Position numbers and translations under genes: made by a program
Notes under the pieces: generated by a model
What the model saw: the letters and a program-made list of their open reading frames with translations, nothing else
Database searches by the model: none
What the model was told of the DNA's origin: nothing
Shown here: one piece after another, positions 9,489 through 21,077 of the stretch
Layout: every line of letters starts with the position of its first letter
Numbering within the stretch: the stretch's first letter is position 1
Assembly: GCA_033977485.1 (NCBI GenBank)
Contig: CM066982.1
Location: 31,226,218 to 31,290,217 of the forward strand
Length of the DNA: 64,000 nucleotides
Direction of reading: 5' to 3'
DNA from: Hydrangea macrophylla
Taxonomy: Eukaryota > Streptophyta > Magnoliopsida > Cornales > Hydrangeaceae

Positions 9489-11156
9489 TGTTGGCCCAAA
9501 TATGGAAACCTTAGAGGGGGGTGAATAAAGGTTTTAGTGAAAATTAACCTTTTAAAAACAAAATTACAAATTAAGCACAATCACACGCAATTATGTAAAT
9601 AAATAAGGGAAGAGATACTTGCAAACCAATTTCAAGTGGTTCGGCAATCGCACCCCGCGGCCTACGTCCACCCCTCAAGAACACCTCTTGAGGATTCCTT
9701 TAATCAGATCTATTTCACGGGTGTAGACCAAACCGTTCCCGGAGCACTTACGGGTATGCACCAAGCCGTTACAAGAGCCTTCAATCTCTCCTAAAGAAGA
9801 ACACATCTTCTTTGCACACAAGGATTACTAACCCTCAACCTTTACAAATTGATTTGAATACAAATTGAAATACTCTATATAGAGTGGATAATACAAATAA
9901 AGCTTGCTACAATTTTGCTCTCTCAAGAAATACAAATGAAAGATTTGATCAAATTGATAAACTCACACAACTAGGGCTCAAATGATAATGTTTAAAGATC
10001 AAAGAGATGTGTGATCAATACTATATTTTTCAATCAAAATCTCAACCCCAAATAGCTTGGGAAAACATGTATTTATAGGCCTTGGAAGATTATAGCCGTT
10101 GGTGGCAAGTTTGGTAATTAAAAACCCCTCTAAAAACTAGTCGCTATTGCCTTCCAGGCCGCTTCAGTCGACTGGGCCTTCAAGCAGTCGACTGGGCCTT
10201 GAAGCAGTCGACTGAGATGTGTTTACAGAGGATTATGCTTGACCTCTTCTTTCCACACAAGGGTTACTAACCCTCAACCTTTACAAATTGATTTGAATAC
10301 AAATTGAAACACTCTATATAGAGTGGATAATACAAATAAAGCTCGCTACAATTTTGCTCTCTCAAGAAATACAAATGAAAGATTTGAGCAAATTGATAAA
10401 CTCACACAACTAGGGCTCAAATGATAATGTTTAAAGATCAAAGAGATGCGTGATCAATACTATGTTTTCCAATCAAAATCTCAACCCCAAATAGCTTGGG
10501 AAAACATGTATTTATAGGCCTTGGAAGATTATAGCCGTTGGTGGCAAGTTTGGTAATTAAAAACCTCTCTAAAAACTAGCCGTTATTGCCTTCCAAGCCG
10601 CTTCAGTCGACTGGGCCTTCAAGCAGTCGACTGGGCCTTGAAGCAGTCGACTGAGATGTGTTTACAGAGGGTTATGCTTGAATTCTGCTCACTTCAGTCG
10701 ACTGCATCGGGCCCTCAGTCGACTGCCCCTCCTTGTTTGACAGCCTGACACATCTCCACTAAAATGGTCATATCTTCCTCTACAAAAATCGGATTTGCGA
10801 TCCGTTTGATGTTTTGGAAACTAGATTCAAATACCTTTCCAACCATATAAGATTCAATATTTAATTATTTTCCAATTGGTTGGGGCATTGCTTTAAAGAT
10901 GATCCACTTAAAATTTATTTCCAAAACTTTAACTTTTAGAGTTTGTTTGAGCCCCTATAAGTGTGAGATCAAAATGCCTTACAATGATGGTCCTAAACTT
11001 CAACCAAGGATGAAATATCTTCAAGTCTTCAAGCTTGATCCTTGTTGAGCTCTTTATAATCTTGATCTACATCAATTAAATCTCATGCACACAAAGATGT
11101 TAAAACATTGATACAATATTAATACATGAGATTATATATGAGCATAAAAATGACTA
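9489..11156 (-). repeat. Element A 5' LTR with 439-bp internal duplication, outer tip missing
   Basis: Homologous to 6100-7413 but with a tandem duplication: about 9805-10243 repeats as 10244-10682 (landmarks ACCCTCAACC at 9831 and 10270; CAGTCGACTG at 10165 and 10604). This raises the number of CAGTCGACTG palindromes to eight (10165, 10185, 10205, 10604, 10624, 10644, 10695, 10716). The 3' LTR lacks the duplication, so it arose after insertion. Alignment to the other LTR stops at about 11156, roughly 107 bp before the expected TGTTAGCC terminus. Confidence 0.85.
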
Positions 11157-11270
11157 ACAAAAGGATGTGGCACAAAGATATACTAACAAAAGGATGTGGC
11201 ACCCATGTGGTAGTAGGACCCACCACACTTAACTTAATTCATGGGATGCCACATCCTTTTGTGAGCATAA
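11157..11270. mobile_element. Palindromic MITE, copy 2 (core only)
   Basis: Two copies of CTAACAAAAGGATGTGGCAC, one near the start and one around 11192, face a reverse-complementary GCCACATCCTTTTGTGAGC at about 11248. The centre, CACACTTAACTTAATTCATG, matches the copies at 4620-4775 and 20913-21077. It sits exactly at the left breakpoint of the inferred inversion. Confidence 0.55.
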
Positions 11271-11284
11271 CCATTATAAAACTA

Positions 11285-14200
11285 GGATACAAAGCACCTT
11301 GCACTCGAATGTATAATGCCGTTTAGCACTTTGAACCCTAATATTTTAATTGTCGCAATTGGAACTCTAACATGTATATTGTGAATTGCAATGTGACCGC
11401 TCCTCCATTAGACTTTATATTTAAAACGGACGGAAAAGCCTTATGAGCATGTCACATGACCCACTTTAAGGGCCATTTTTATCATTTAAAACATTAGGGT
11501 TCAGAAAATATTCGGGGTGCAAAGGGATATTATTCAATTAAAACTAATTTCACTAGTCAAATATACTTAAGTAAATTTCAAGATTTTTCTACGTATTTAA
11601 AATTTAGGAAATGGTGTTTGTAAGTGCTGAATTTTTTTTTTTTTTTAAGGGAGAGTGCTAAAAGTTAACATGAACTGATTTGAAAAATTTTCTACAATCA
11701 ATGAATTTTCTAAAAAGTTAACATACATGACCCATTTAAAGCGCCAGCATTGTCATTTAACACCTCATGCTTCTTAATGACTTGCAGTACAAAAAAACAC
11801 ATCATCCTTCACAGTAGAACCCTTAGGAACTAAGGGCGGCTTAATGCATTTTGGGCGAAGACTTAAAGTGTGACCTTTATTATCTTTTCATACGTTAATA
11901 ATTATATGTTAATTTAAAGTAAAATTTATTATGTAAAATTTATTTTTCTTACTTTATTTAGGAAATTTTTTTACTACTTAAACAGCACTGGCTTTAAGAG
12001 TTTTTTTTTTTTTTTTTTGTTCTAAATTTTCTTTTTAATCGATAACATGGCTAATTTATTTAATCTTTCATGTAACATGGTTAATCTTAGGTAAGATATT
12101 ATCAATTATAATTTTGAAAGAAAAAAAAATCGTTGAGAAGTGACATTTGCACTTTAAGTAATCAATACCATGGATGTATTTAGTTGGTTACAATTAACAT
12201 AAATTTTTTTTTCCTAGGCAATATTTATTAAGTGATTAGGTATGTTGGGAATATAATAAAAGGTTACTTAGGAGTTGCTAATAGGGGCCTTTTTTTTTTT
12301 CTTAAGGCAATACTAATTAATTTTTTTGTTTCTTTTCATTTTTTTTATAGGAGGTATAACATTGTGTCTCTGTAAATACCCCATTTTGTCAGCTAACAGA
12401 TTTAGGAGGCCACAAGCATGTCAAATCTCGATGATTAGAAAGATCGAATTTTTAAACATTGCCTCTAACTCTCAAGAAATCAAAGAAATGACCAAAATGC
12501 CTCTAAAAGCTCAAAACTCTCCAGATTGGCCCAGAATCTCATAAATCATTCGATATTGTTCCAAACAAAAAAAAAAGTATTTTAAAAGATAAATATTTGA
12601 AATCGTAAGCTCCCAAAGACCCCCGGAAGTTCTCGGAAAGTCTCCGTTGACCGGTTTGACCAAGTTTGACCAAGTTTGACCAAGTTTTGACCAAAATCAT
12701 CCAAATTTGCCCAAAAGTTCCGAGATCATCCTAGATCATGTGAAAAGTCTTAAAATATATTTTAAAAGAAAATCGGGCGGAAACGTCAGTCTTTGGAGGC
12801 TCCCAGAACTTCCCGGAATTTCATGGAAGTGCACTGTTTGACTAATTTGACTGCAAGTTTGACCAAAAATCAAAGTCTCTTTTTTGACGTTGAAATATCT
12901 TTATCAAATACTAGAGGTCAATAGCTTTCCAACGGTATATTGCACATAATTTCTAGATCTAAAACGAATTTGTTATGAATTTCTGAAGGTGAAAAATGCG
13001 ATCAATTCGACTTTTATCGCGAATACCGCAAAACTTCCAAACTGACCCAACTCCAAACTATTTTTTTTTATGGAAAGTAGACCTCAATACCTTTCCAACG
13101 GTATATCACAATCTCAATTTGGATTTTGTATGAATTGTCTGTGAATTTCGGACGAAATAGGGCTGTTTCGCGAATTTCGGGAGTTCTGGGGGCCAAAATG
13201 TAATTTTTAGTCAACGGGGGAGTTGACTGCCGCGGCGGCACTCTGAGTGATTTTTTATTTTATTTTTTTGTAATTTTTGGTTAATTTTTGGGTTTTAATT
13301 CAAATTTTCAATAAATAAAACGACATAGTTTTGATTATTCCGGGATTTTGGACCAATTAGAGACTTTTTAAAACCCAAAATACCTCCCCAAGTTGGCCTA
13401 TAAAGGTGACCCATTTACTTCCATTTAGAGGAGAGCTTGGAAGCCATTAGAGAGAGATATAGAGAGTTAGGGAGAAAGAGAGAGAGAAGTATAGATTTTC
13501 TTCTTCCAAATCCAATCCAAAATGTGAGTTTCAATTAGTTTTCTAATTTTATTTTCAAGTTTTCAATCCATTTATGAGTTAGAGAGTGATGTACTCACCC
13601 ATATACACACATATGAGATGTTGAATGCTTGTGGTTCCACCACTGAATATCATCTATTGATTTGTTCATTTGCTTGCTTATATACAATGTTCATCTTTTC
13701 TTACCTCATTTCTTTTTCATTTTCTTTATTTACTTACTAGTTCATCATCATCTAGATGATGACATGAAGTTTGAGGTGAGTGAATCCTTATGGATAGTAG
13801 CTCTTGACCTCAAAACCATGTTTGATAGATGATGATTATAACTTCAATACCTCCAAGGTATCATTGAAGTTATGTTCAATTAAAAATGAATCTTTCCAAC
13901 AATCTTGGAGGTTCTTGATGATGAGTTTGATGTTGACATTTTAAGTGGTTATAATCTCTACTTGATGTTGAAAATATACTTTCAAAACCTCTATTTCAAA
14001 ACCCCTCTTAAAACCCCTCATTTTGATCTCAAGAAAGAAAACTCTAGTTTTTCCCAAAATCTTCAAAACAGTGAGTCAAAACAGTGAATAATCTGAGTTC
14101 AAAGATTTCTCTAGAACTCAATACTCAATGTATGGATGCAAGACTACTTGGAAAGTCTTCCAAACTCATTAGAGAACACCCATGATTTTTGGTTTGACTT

Positions 14201-16534
14201 GAAAATACTTGAAAATGGTCCATTTGGACCCAAACATTCTCTCCAGATATTCTGTTTTTACTGTCACAGCAGCTTGGTCTACTTTCAACTTATTTTACAG
14301 AACACTTTTCCAAAATGAGTGGTCTTAACTTATTTTTTCCTTGGACTTCAATGTCTTAGGGAACGTTCTGTATAAAATGAGCCTCTAGATCATTTGTTTT
14401 CATTTTCTAAGATTTTTTGGCATTTCAGTCGACAGTACAAACTCTGTTTCTGAGTAACCTCCATTGGTTATATCATTTCTCTCAATATGTGACAGTTATT
14501 AAATATTTACTGTTTGGGTTGTGTTCTAGACACAATAAGAAAGATCTCCATAAAAAATCATGCATTGAAAACATTCCTAACCCCTCTTTTCCATTTTCAC
14601 AAGATTATGTTACTGTTCTGTCCACTATTCATAGCAAGCATACTTTTACTTCCATCCTTTGATTTAATGCTTATATGCACTCCAAATTAGCTCATGTCTT
14701 AGGAAGTAGTTCATACTATATTTTTAAATATCCCATGATGATTCCATTTATTCATTCATACACATTTTAGACTTCTAAGTCATTCTAGGAATCCATGAAC
14801 ATAAAGCACACTACAATCTTGGCACATTCTAGATACATACATTGCATCCATGCAAAGATTTGGGGCTTTTGTGACTCCTAATCTAAAGAAGATTATAAGG
14901 AATGAACTTGATCACGCGTCCATACTTCCCCTCGATCTAATCATCATTTCTCATCCGTCCCGGGGATTGAGAGATCTTCTTTTCTCAAAGATTAACATCC
15001 ATCATTCTAGCTTGCTAAGCATCCTTGTTTTCTTTGATTTATTTGTTTCAACAACAATTCATGTCCCCTTAGATTAGGAAAACTTTATTACTTGATATGT
15101 GATTAGACGATTTTTCCTAGGTTTGTTTTGTGTGATCTTTCACTTTGCATTGTGTGATACTTGGCTTAGATCTTATGAGTGATATCTTATCTTTAGATCT
15201 TCCATTTCAAATTTTCTTATGTGATGTAATATACTATCATAGTATTAATTGTCGAACCATACATAGTATAAGATGATTATTTGGATGCTAATTGAGGCCC
15301 ATCGAAAGACGGGGTGAATTGAGGATGTTTTAGTCGCGACAAAGGCTCCTTCTTCTCTCGTACCAAAACCCCGAGCCAAGTTCTTTGGTTATGAAGGGCT
15401 GGTGCCCTTTATCCGTTTGGGTGAGTCAAAATTAGGTTTCTTGGTTCCTTAAAGACCAAGTGGCGACTCTGTATCTGTTTTCAACAGACATTTTCTTTTC
15501 CTTTTCAAAACAAAAACAAAAACAAGCAAGTGGTGGAATCCCGCGTGTCCTCAGTCTCATTCTTTCCATCAGTTTTATTTTGTAAATAGACTAGTTGGTA
15601 TGCCAATAATAGAGTCTTAGGCCATTTTTTCTCTTGAAAATTGAAACTTTAGGGTAGGTTTCCTCACAAACGATTTGGTTCTAGATTATGAAATTCTGTA
15701 GGTAGAAAGATTTTAAGACTCAGAGTAACTTTCATATAAAAAGATTTTGGATTCGAGCTAATGTCAAAGAGAGGGTACCGTAGGTTTTGGAGAGGAAGAT
15801 GATGAATAGTGATTGTTTTGGACATTTATTTTTTGGGAAAATTCTAGGGCTCTTTTTTTCGGAAAAATAAAAAGTTGTGTGCAAATCACCACTGCCCACA
15901 CACATCAGGTAAATCATGGCACTCGAAAGTGAGACATTTGAGGATTACTCCCAAAGGTCTAACCAACTAGCTACCCGGATGGCGTACAAATTCTAACGGT
16001 TGTATGGCTATTCTATTAATTTTTATAATTGATTATAATTCATTTCTAGATTTTCTACAAATCTGATGAATTTAAATAATGCTAGCTATTTATTTTTAAT
16101 TATTTGTAATATAATTCCATTTAAAAATATTAGGATATTCTATTTATTTCATCAATTGTAGAAAATTTACCAAACTAATTTATGTTAACTTTTAGCACTT
16201 ATAAACATTGTTTTCTAAATTCTAGATACATAGAAAAATTCTTGGAATTAATTTAAAGAATATTTGACTAGCGAAACTAGTTTTAATTGAATAAAGCTCT
16301 TAACTCCCCTAATGTTTTTTGAACTCCTAATGTTTTAAATGACAAAAATGGCCCTTAAAGTGGGTCATGTGACATGCACAGGAGGGTTTTTCGTCCATTT
16401 TAAACAAAAAGGCTAACGGGGGGGCCACATTGCAACTAGTTATATACATTAGGGACCTAATTAAGACAATTAAAACATTAGGGTTCAAAGTGCTAAACGA
16501 AGTATACATTAGGGGTACAAAGTACTTTTTACCC
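11285..16534. mobile_element. Non-autonomous Mutator-like element with ~400-bp terminal inverted repeats
   Basis: Terminal inverted repeats at about 11285-11708 and 16139-16534 align over their whole length. Shared blocks include CACATGACCCACTTTAAGGG, CAATTAAAACTA, GCACTTTGAACCCTAAT and AAGTGCTRAAAGTTAACAT. Flanking 9-bp target duplications are ATAAAACTA (11276-11284) and ATAAAATTA (16535-16543), one mismatch apart. The long inverted repeats and the 9-bp duplication fit the Mutator superfamily. No transposase remains. Removing the nested solo LTR (12371-15553) leaves about 2.06 kb. The interior at 11709-12365 and 15559-16138 is AT-rich with no gene I can support. Confidence 0.8.
12371..15553 (+). 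mobile_element. Solo LTR C, Tat/Ogre-like (3183 bp)
   Basis: Starts TGTAAATACCCCATTTTGTC, ends GTGTCCTCA, and is flanked by perfect 5-bp duplications GTCTC at 12366-12370 and 15554-15558. Much of it aligns with the LTR starting at 61584: shared tracts include CCAAGTTTGACCAAG, TCCAACGGTATAT, and TCTTGACCTCAAAA. A CCGCGGCGGCAC palindromic patch lies at about 13231, upstream of a TATAAAGG box at about 13396. A PBS-like TGGCGACTCTG lies inside, at 15461-15471. Short open frames (for example 13905-14087, 14417-14662) are not genes. A solo LTR forms by recombination between two LTRs of a full element. Confidence 0.88.
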
Positions 16535-16543
16535 ATAAAATTA

Positions 16544-16767
16544 TGTTGTTTTAGATTATACATGAGCTTGATTTGTCTATACGAATCAATGTGAAGCCTA
16601 GATAAAAGGTTATTGAACTGACTATTGTGTATATAAGGCAAACTTAAGTTTGAATTTCATACTCGTTTAATAAACAAGTTAGGCTTTAGCATGCATGAGC
16701 TCAACTCGAGCTTAAGTTGATCAATAAGAAAGGCTTGCAAGCTCAAACTTGAATTTCAAGCATGTCT
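16544..16767. other. Flank of element B
   Basis: No gene. Contains AACAAGTTAGGC, GAGCTCAACTCGAGC and AACTTGAATTTCAAGC words, an older dispersed repeat into which B inserted. The last five bases, TGTCT (16763-16767), are the target duplication of B. Confidence 0.4.
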
Positions 16768-17661
16768 TGTTGGAAATTGGTTTCAATTTCTCAAGACTAG
16801 AATATCGCTCAAGTGAGCCGCTCGGGCTAGGTGGTGCGACTTGGAGACTAGAATCTCGCCTGCTCGATGGTTGCCCAAGCGGACATGGTATATGTGTGAG
16901 AATTGGGGTTTCCAATTCTGATTTGGAGAGAAGATTAGGATAGTTTCCAAAGTTTATTGGTCTAATTCTAAAGGTGAAAGGTTTCCTAACGATATAGGAT
17001 TACTTGCAAGGAGAGTGTTTTGGTGGACAAGTATTACCATGTGGGTAATCTTATCTCAACTAGGATTTGGAAATGTAATCTATATAAATAGGAGTTATGG
17101 TAAAGAAGAAAAGTATCTTGAAGAGAGCTAAGGTCCTTAAGAGAAAACTCAAGTGAGAGAGAGAGGGAGAGAGAGAGAGAGAGGAACTTCGGCTCATGCC
17201 AGTGGGCTTGGGCCCTCGAGTAATGCTAAAGATGGCTATGATGCCATAGTAATGGTGAAGATGGCTACAATGCCATACTGATGGTGAAGATGGCTACGAC
17301 CATGGTGATGAATCCAGAGAGTAAAGGATAAAAATCCTTAAAGAGGAGGAAAGAGAGAGTAGTTGGTGTGTCCTCATGGGTAGGAGCCCTTGACAAGTCA
17401 AGTGACTGTGATGAGTACGTAAGGTGAGAGCATTCATGTGTGCGAGAGTGTGGCATCTAATCATTAATAAATCAATAAAAGAAAAGACGGTGTGGACATA
17501 GGCATGGTTGGCCGAACCACGTAGAAATCTTTGTGTTTTTCTCTTATGTAGTGTTAATTATTCTTGTGTGTGTGATCTTTCTTGCTCTTGTTATTGGTTT
17601 CATGTAAATTATCTTGTAGATATGATCGAGATCCTGTTGGGGTTGGCCCATCTGCACAACA
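16768..17661 (+). repeat. Element B 5' LTR (894 bp)
   Basis: Begins TGTTGGAAATTGG and ends GCACAACA, followed at once by an initiator-Met PBS. Homologous to 19331-20124 plus 6003-6099 (minus strand). TATATAAATAGG at about 17082 is the likely promoter. CTCAAGTGAGCCGCTCGGG and related CG-centred words lie about 200-280 bp upstream of it. A GA-rich run is near 17155-17182. Confidence 0.85.
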
Positions 17662-19330
17662 ATTGGTATCAGAGCTTTGGAGAGGATCCCTGGAGAAACG
17701 AGTTGGTGATTTCTCAAGATCATTGGAAGAAGATAGTTCTTTTTGTTGGGATTGTGCACCCAAACCATTACTGTATGCATGAGACATTGACGTTTTATAT
17801 GTGGATATCAATTTACATTACATTATGTATGTTTCATGAGATGATTATTTGTACTCCTTAAGTATCATAGTATGTAATTCGTGTATGTATGAGATACATA
17901 TACATGATACGAATTACTATTATTTAATACTTAGAATTTGTCACAGTGGATGATGAGACTAGATATATATCTGATAAAGTTTACACTGTAGTATGTTTAA
18001 CTACCATTGGATGGAATGATGAATCTCAATCACTAGAGTGTGAAACTCCTAGTTAATATGCTAGTGCTTATAGTGCATTGACGGACCATGAGATTTTCCT
18101 ATTGACATCTAAAACTGTCAATAGTCGATAGGAACTCATAACTTGTATAAAGTACATCTTCTTAATCTTGAGACGATTATGGACACAGACTATGGATGTG
18201 ACTGCTTTGACTTACCAATCAGTGAGGTCTTTTAAGATCAACACTTGGGTATCTTATGTAAGTCATGTTCATAAGGTTGTGAACATATATTGTCAAGATA
18301 GAATCAACCATCTGATAAAGAGGAAGCATTCCCTTTAGAATGTCACCAAGTTAATTGCTGAGAACTGCAGTCTTGTTGATAAGTAGTTATCCACATGTTT
18401 GGTAATCATGAGAGGTGAATGAAACTCAAGGAATAGAAGATGTAATCATCATTCAGGTTGACAGTAATAGTTTATCCAACTACCTGAATATGATTACAAA
18501 TGCTACAAGTAAAAGGACATTCGTACTACAATCATACAAGTTTAGTTATCGCTTCAGATATGTTCTTTTACGTTGGAGCGCAATCATCGTTATTATAGTG
18601 GAGTTAACGTTACCTGATCAGTTGATTAAATTGCTGATCAAAGAGTTTGATCATGGGAATTAATAACTAGTCCGAGCCAACAATAAATATCCTAGGAGGT
18701 CCCACTTTTAACTCCATAAGAATACTTGGAAAGGCAGAAAAGGATGGACCAATCGATTCAATCGATTGATAAGGGTTCGTTGAACCGAGGACTTGCGAAA
18801 TAGGTTCAATCCATTGAAACCAAATGTCAGTTTGAAAACTTATAAATAGGCAGATTTGTAAGACAGAATATAAGCTCGTCGTTTTTCTTCTCTCAAAACG
18901 TCCAGACTATTTTAGAGTTTCTCAAAACGTTCCTCACCTCTCTATTAGGGTTCCTACAAACCCTAGCCTCTTCGATAATGATTCAAGGAGACATAAGAGT
19001 GAATATTTCTGGAAGCAGATTTTGGACATTAAAGAATAAGACACAATCTGAATTGGGCTTAGGACCAAAAGGTAAAATCTCATCTCTATGCAACTATAGA
19101 TTCAATAAGAAGTAGATCTTCTATACCTAATAAAGTTTTGAACTTTATTTTCCCCTGCGCATAATATTTAAGTTTTCGAAACCTAAATCCATCACTTTTT
19201 GTGGTGCATTTAAGGTGATAGAAGAGTTTGATGGTGACAAGAATTTCAACAATGAGAAGATGATGAAGTTAGTGAAGCTGTGAATTGCAGCTCAAGATGG
19301 TGAAGATTTGTGAAGTTGAACCAAGGTGAA
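17662..19330 (+). mobile_element. Element B interior (about 210 bp once the nested solo LTR is removed)
   Basis: The PBS TGGTATCAGAGC is at 17664-17675. The host interior is 17662-17738 plus 19195-19330, about 210 bp in total, so B is an LTR element with almost no internal region, like TRIM-type elements but with ~0.9-kb LTRs. A frame running over the junction (FDGDKNFNNEKMMKL) faintly recalls the start of copia Gag. There is no zinc knuckle or pol. Confidence 0.7.
17744..19194 (+). mobile_element. Solo LTR of copia family F (1451 bp)
   Basis: Runs TGTTGGGATTGTGC...AATCCATCA with perfect 5-bp duplications CTTTT at 17739-17743 and 19195-19199. Homologous in reverse to the element F LTR at 45331-46821, and in part to 44869-45330. 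The CAATCGATTCAATCGATTG palindromic pair at about 18750 precedes a TTATAAATAGG promoter box at about 18840. The short open frame near 18415 is not a gene. Confidence 0.9.
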
Positions 19331-19877
19331 GATTACTCGAAATTAGGTTAAATTTTTCAAGACTGGAATGTCACTCGAGTGAAACCCGCTCGAGCGAGCT
19401 GCGAGCGAGGTTGTGCTAACTTACAGACTGGACTCTCGCCCGCTCCATGGTCGCCCGAGCAAACACGGTGTATGTGCGAGAATTAGGGTTTCCTAATTTG
19501 ATTTGGAAAGAAGACTAAGATAGTTTTCAAAGTTAGTTGGTCTTTTAAAGGTGAAAGGTTTCCTAATTATATATGATTACTTGCAAGGGAAGTTTCTTTG
19601 TGGATAAGTATTACCATTTAGGTAATCTTATCTTAATTAGGATTTAAAAATGTAATCTAAATATAAATACGAGCCATAATGAAAAAGAAAAGTATCTTGA
19701 AGAGAGTCAAGGTCCTTGAGAGAAAACTCAAGTTAAAGAAAGAAAGGAGCTTTGGCTTAAGCCCACTGCTTGGGCCCACGGTGTCATGGTGAAGATTGCT
19801 ATGATGCCATAATGATGGTCAAGTTGGCTACGGCCATGGTGATGAATCATTGGAGGAGAGTAACCAATAAAAATCCT

Positions 19878-19914
<37 letters not shown>

Positions 19915-20124
19915 TAGTCTGTGTATCCTCATGGGTAGGAGCTCTTGATAGGTCAAGTGATTGTGATGAGTGCGCAAGGTGAGAACATTCGTGCATGAGA
20001 GAGAATGTGTCTTGTAATCATTGATAAATTAATAATAAAGAAAAGCCAGTATGGACGTAGGCATGGTTGGCTGAACCACGTAGAAACATTTGTGTTCTTC
20101 TCTTTGTGGGGTGTTGATTATTCT
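19331..20124 (+). repeat. Element B 3' LTR, inner part
   Basis: Aligns with 16768-17550: TTTCAAGACTGGAATGTCACTCG against TCTCAAGACTAGAATATCGCTC, then CCATGGTGATGAAT and CATGGTTGGC. Its terminal TG has decayed. It contains CACTCGAGTG and CGCTCGAGCG palindromes at about 19373-19400 and a (GA)n run at 19880-19911. It ends at ATTCT (20120-20124), where element A inserted; the outer end of this LTR is at 6099-6003. Confidence 0.85.
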
Positions 20125-20207
20125 TGTTAGCCTTAAGGTATATTAAGGCATATTTAATTATGTTTTGATGATGTCAAATATGCTATGATAATTACATGAT
20201 TCATATT
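20125..20207 (+). mobile_element. Displaced outer tip of element A 5' LTR
   Basis: The 83 bp starting TGTTAGCCTTAAGG match the reverse complement of 7413-7331, the terminus of A's LTR, with very few differences. It abuts ATTCT of the B LTR, exactly where A inserted. This is the piece missing from the end of A's 5' LTR at 11156, on the far side of the inferred inversion; about 25 bp of the LTR are lost between the two pieces. Confidence 0.85.
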
Positions 20208-20682
20208 GTTTAGTCTGTTCATTTGCTTTTTCGCAAGCTTATTTCCGAGCCTTATTCTAAAATATTTACGAGCTCTATCGAGCAAAACTCATGTATAATT
20301 GAATTTGATTTTTTAAGAAAACAATCTTGAAATCCAAACTGAAATTGGCTTATTTGCTAAATGACCCAAGTCAAAGTCTTATTGAACAAATTTGTGAGCA
20401 TTGGTTAGACAGCTAGATTTGTATACACTCCTATAAATGACTCCAATATTTTGTGAGCCAATCTCATATTTTTTTTTACTTTTTATTTTTTCGAAAACGA
20501 GGATAAATTTCCCTGCTTGTCCTCCACGATTTCGCTACCTCCACCAGTACTTCAGACGATTTACCTATTATCGTTTAATCGGAATAGAATATGGGCAAAT
20601 CTCAGGCATGTGCACCGATCCCAAAACACACGCACCAGTTTAATTAGAGAGGTAAGCTAGTGGAAGGATCCAAACGCAAGTA

Positions 20683-20713
<31 letters not shown>

Positions 20714-20912
20714 TTTTCATATTCATCTTGAGATCCGTCCCTCCCAACTAACTTAATTCGACTATTGGGAGTTTCAAACTCCTAACCTACCTTACACAAA
20801 GAACATAATTGATTTCCATTTCTTGTTTTGTGGCAATTTTAGTGTTTGATTTAACATAAAATTAAAATTGAATTCATTTACAAAATTATTCAATTTTTAT
20901 TGGATAATGTTA
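20208..20912. other. Spacer
   Basis: AT-rich, no supported gene. It contains AAGCTT / GAGCTC words like the B flanks and an (ATT)n microsatellite at 20685-20714. Confidence 0.4.
20685..20714. repeat. (ATT)n microsatellite
   Basis: About nine to ten uninterrupted TTA/ATT units, followed by a T run. Confidence 0.9.
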
Positions 20913-21077
20913 GGGACACAAAAAATTCACAAAGAGTTACTCACAAAAATGATGTGATAACTCATATTGCACCCATATGACATCCTATGATTTGAATTAA
21001 GTGTTACTGTCATATCGGTGTAATATAAAATATCACATACTTTTGTGAAAATCTTTCTTAAAATCTTTTTGTGTCCC
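20913..21077. mobile_element. Palindromic MITE, copy 3
   Basis: The left end GGGACACAAAAAATTCACAA and the right end, reverse complement GGGACACAAAAAGATTTTAA, are inverted repeats. The centre has AACACTTAATTCAAAT on the minus strand, matching the copies at 4620 and 11157. Confidence 0.65.

Larger units (their letters stand above)
6100..11156 (-). mobile_element. Element A: non-autonomous Sirevirus-like Ty1/copia retrotransposon
   Basis: The element reads on the minus strand: 5' LTR 11156-9489 (lacking its outer tip), initiator-Met PBS, gag ORF, multiplied polypurine tracts, 3' LTR 7413-6100. There is no protease, integrase, reverse transcriptase or RNase H, so it must have been mobilised in trans. 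The two LTRs are still very similar, which suggests a fairly young insertion. The missing outer tip of the 5' LTR is at 20125-20207 in the opposite orientation, which reveals an inversion. Assignment to the Sirevirus group rests on the repeated polypurine tracts, the PBS, the gag with a coiled coil, and CpG palindromes in the LTR, all of which are known for that group. Confidence 0.85.
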
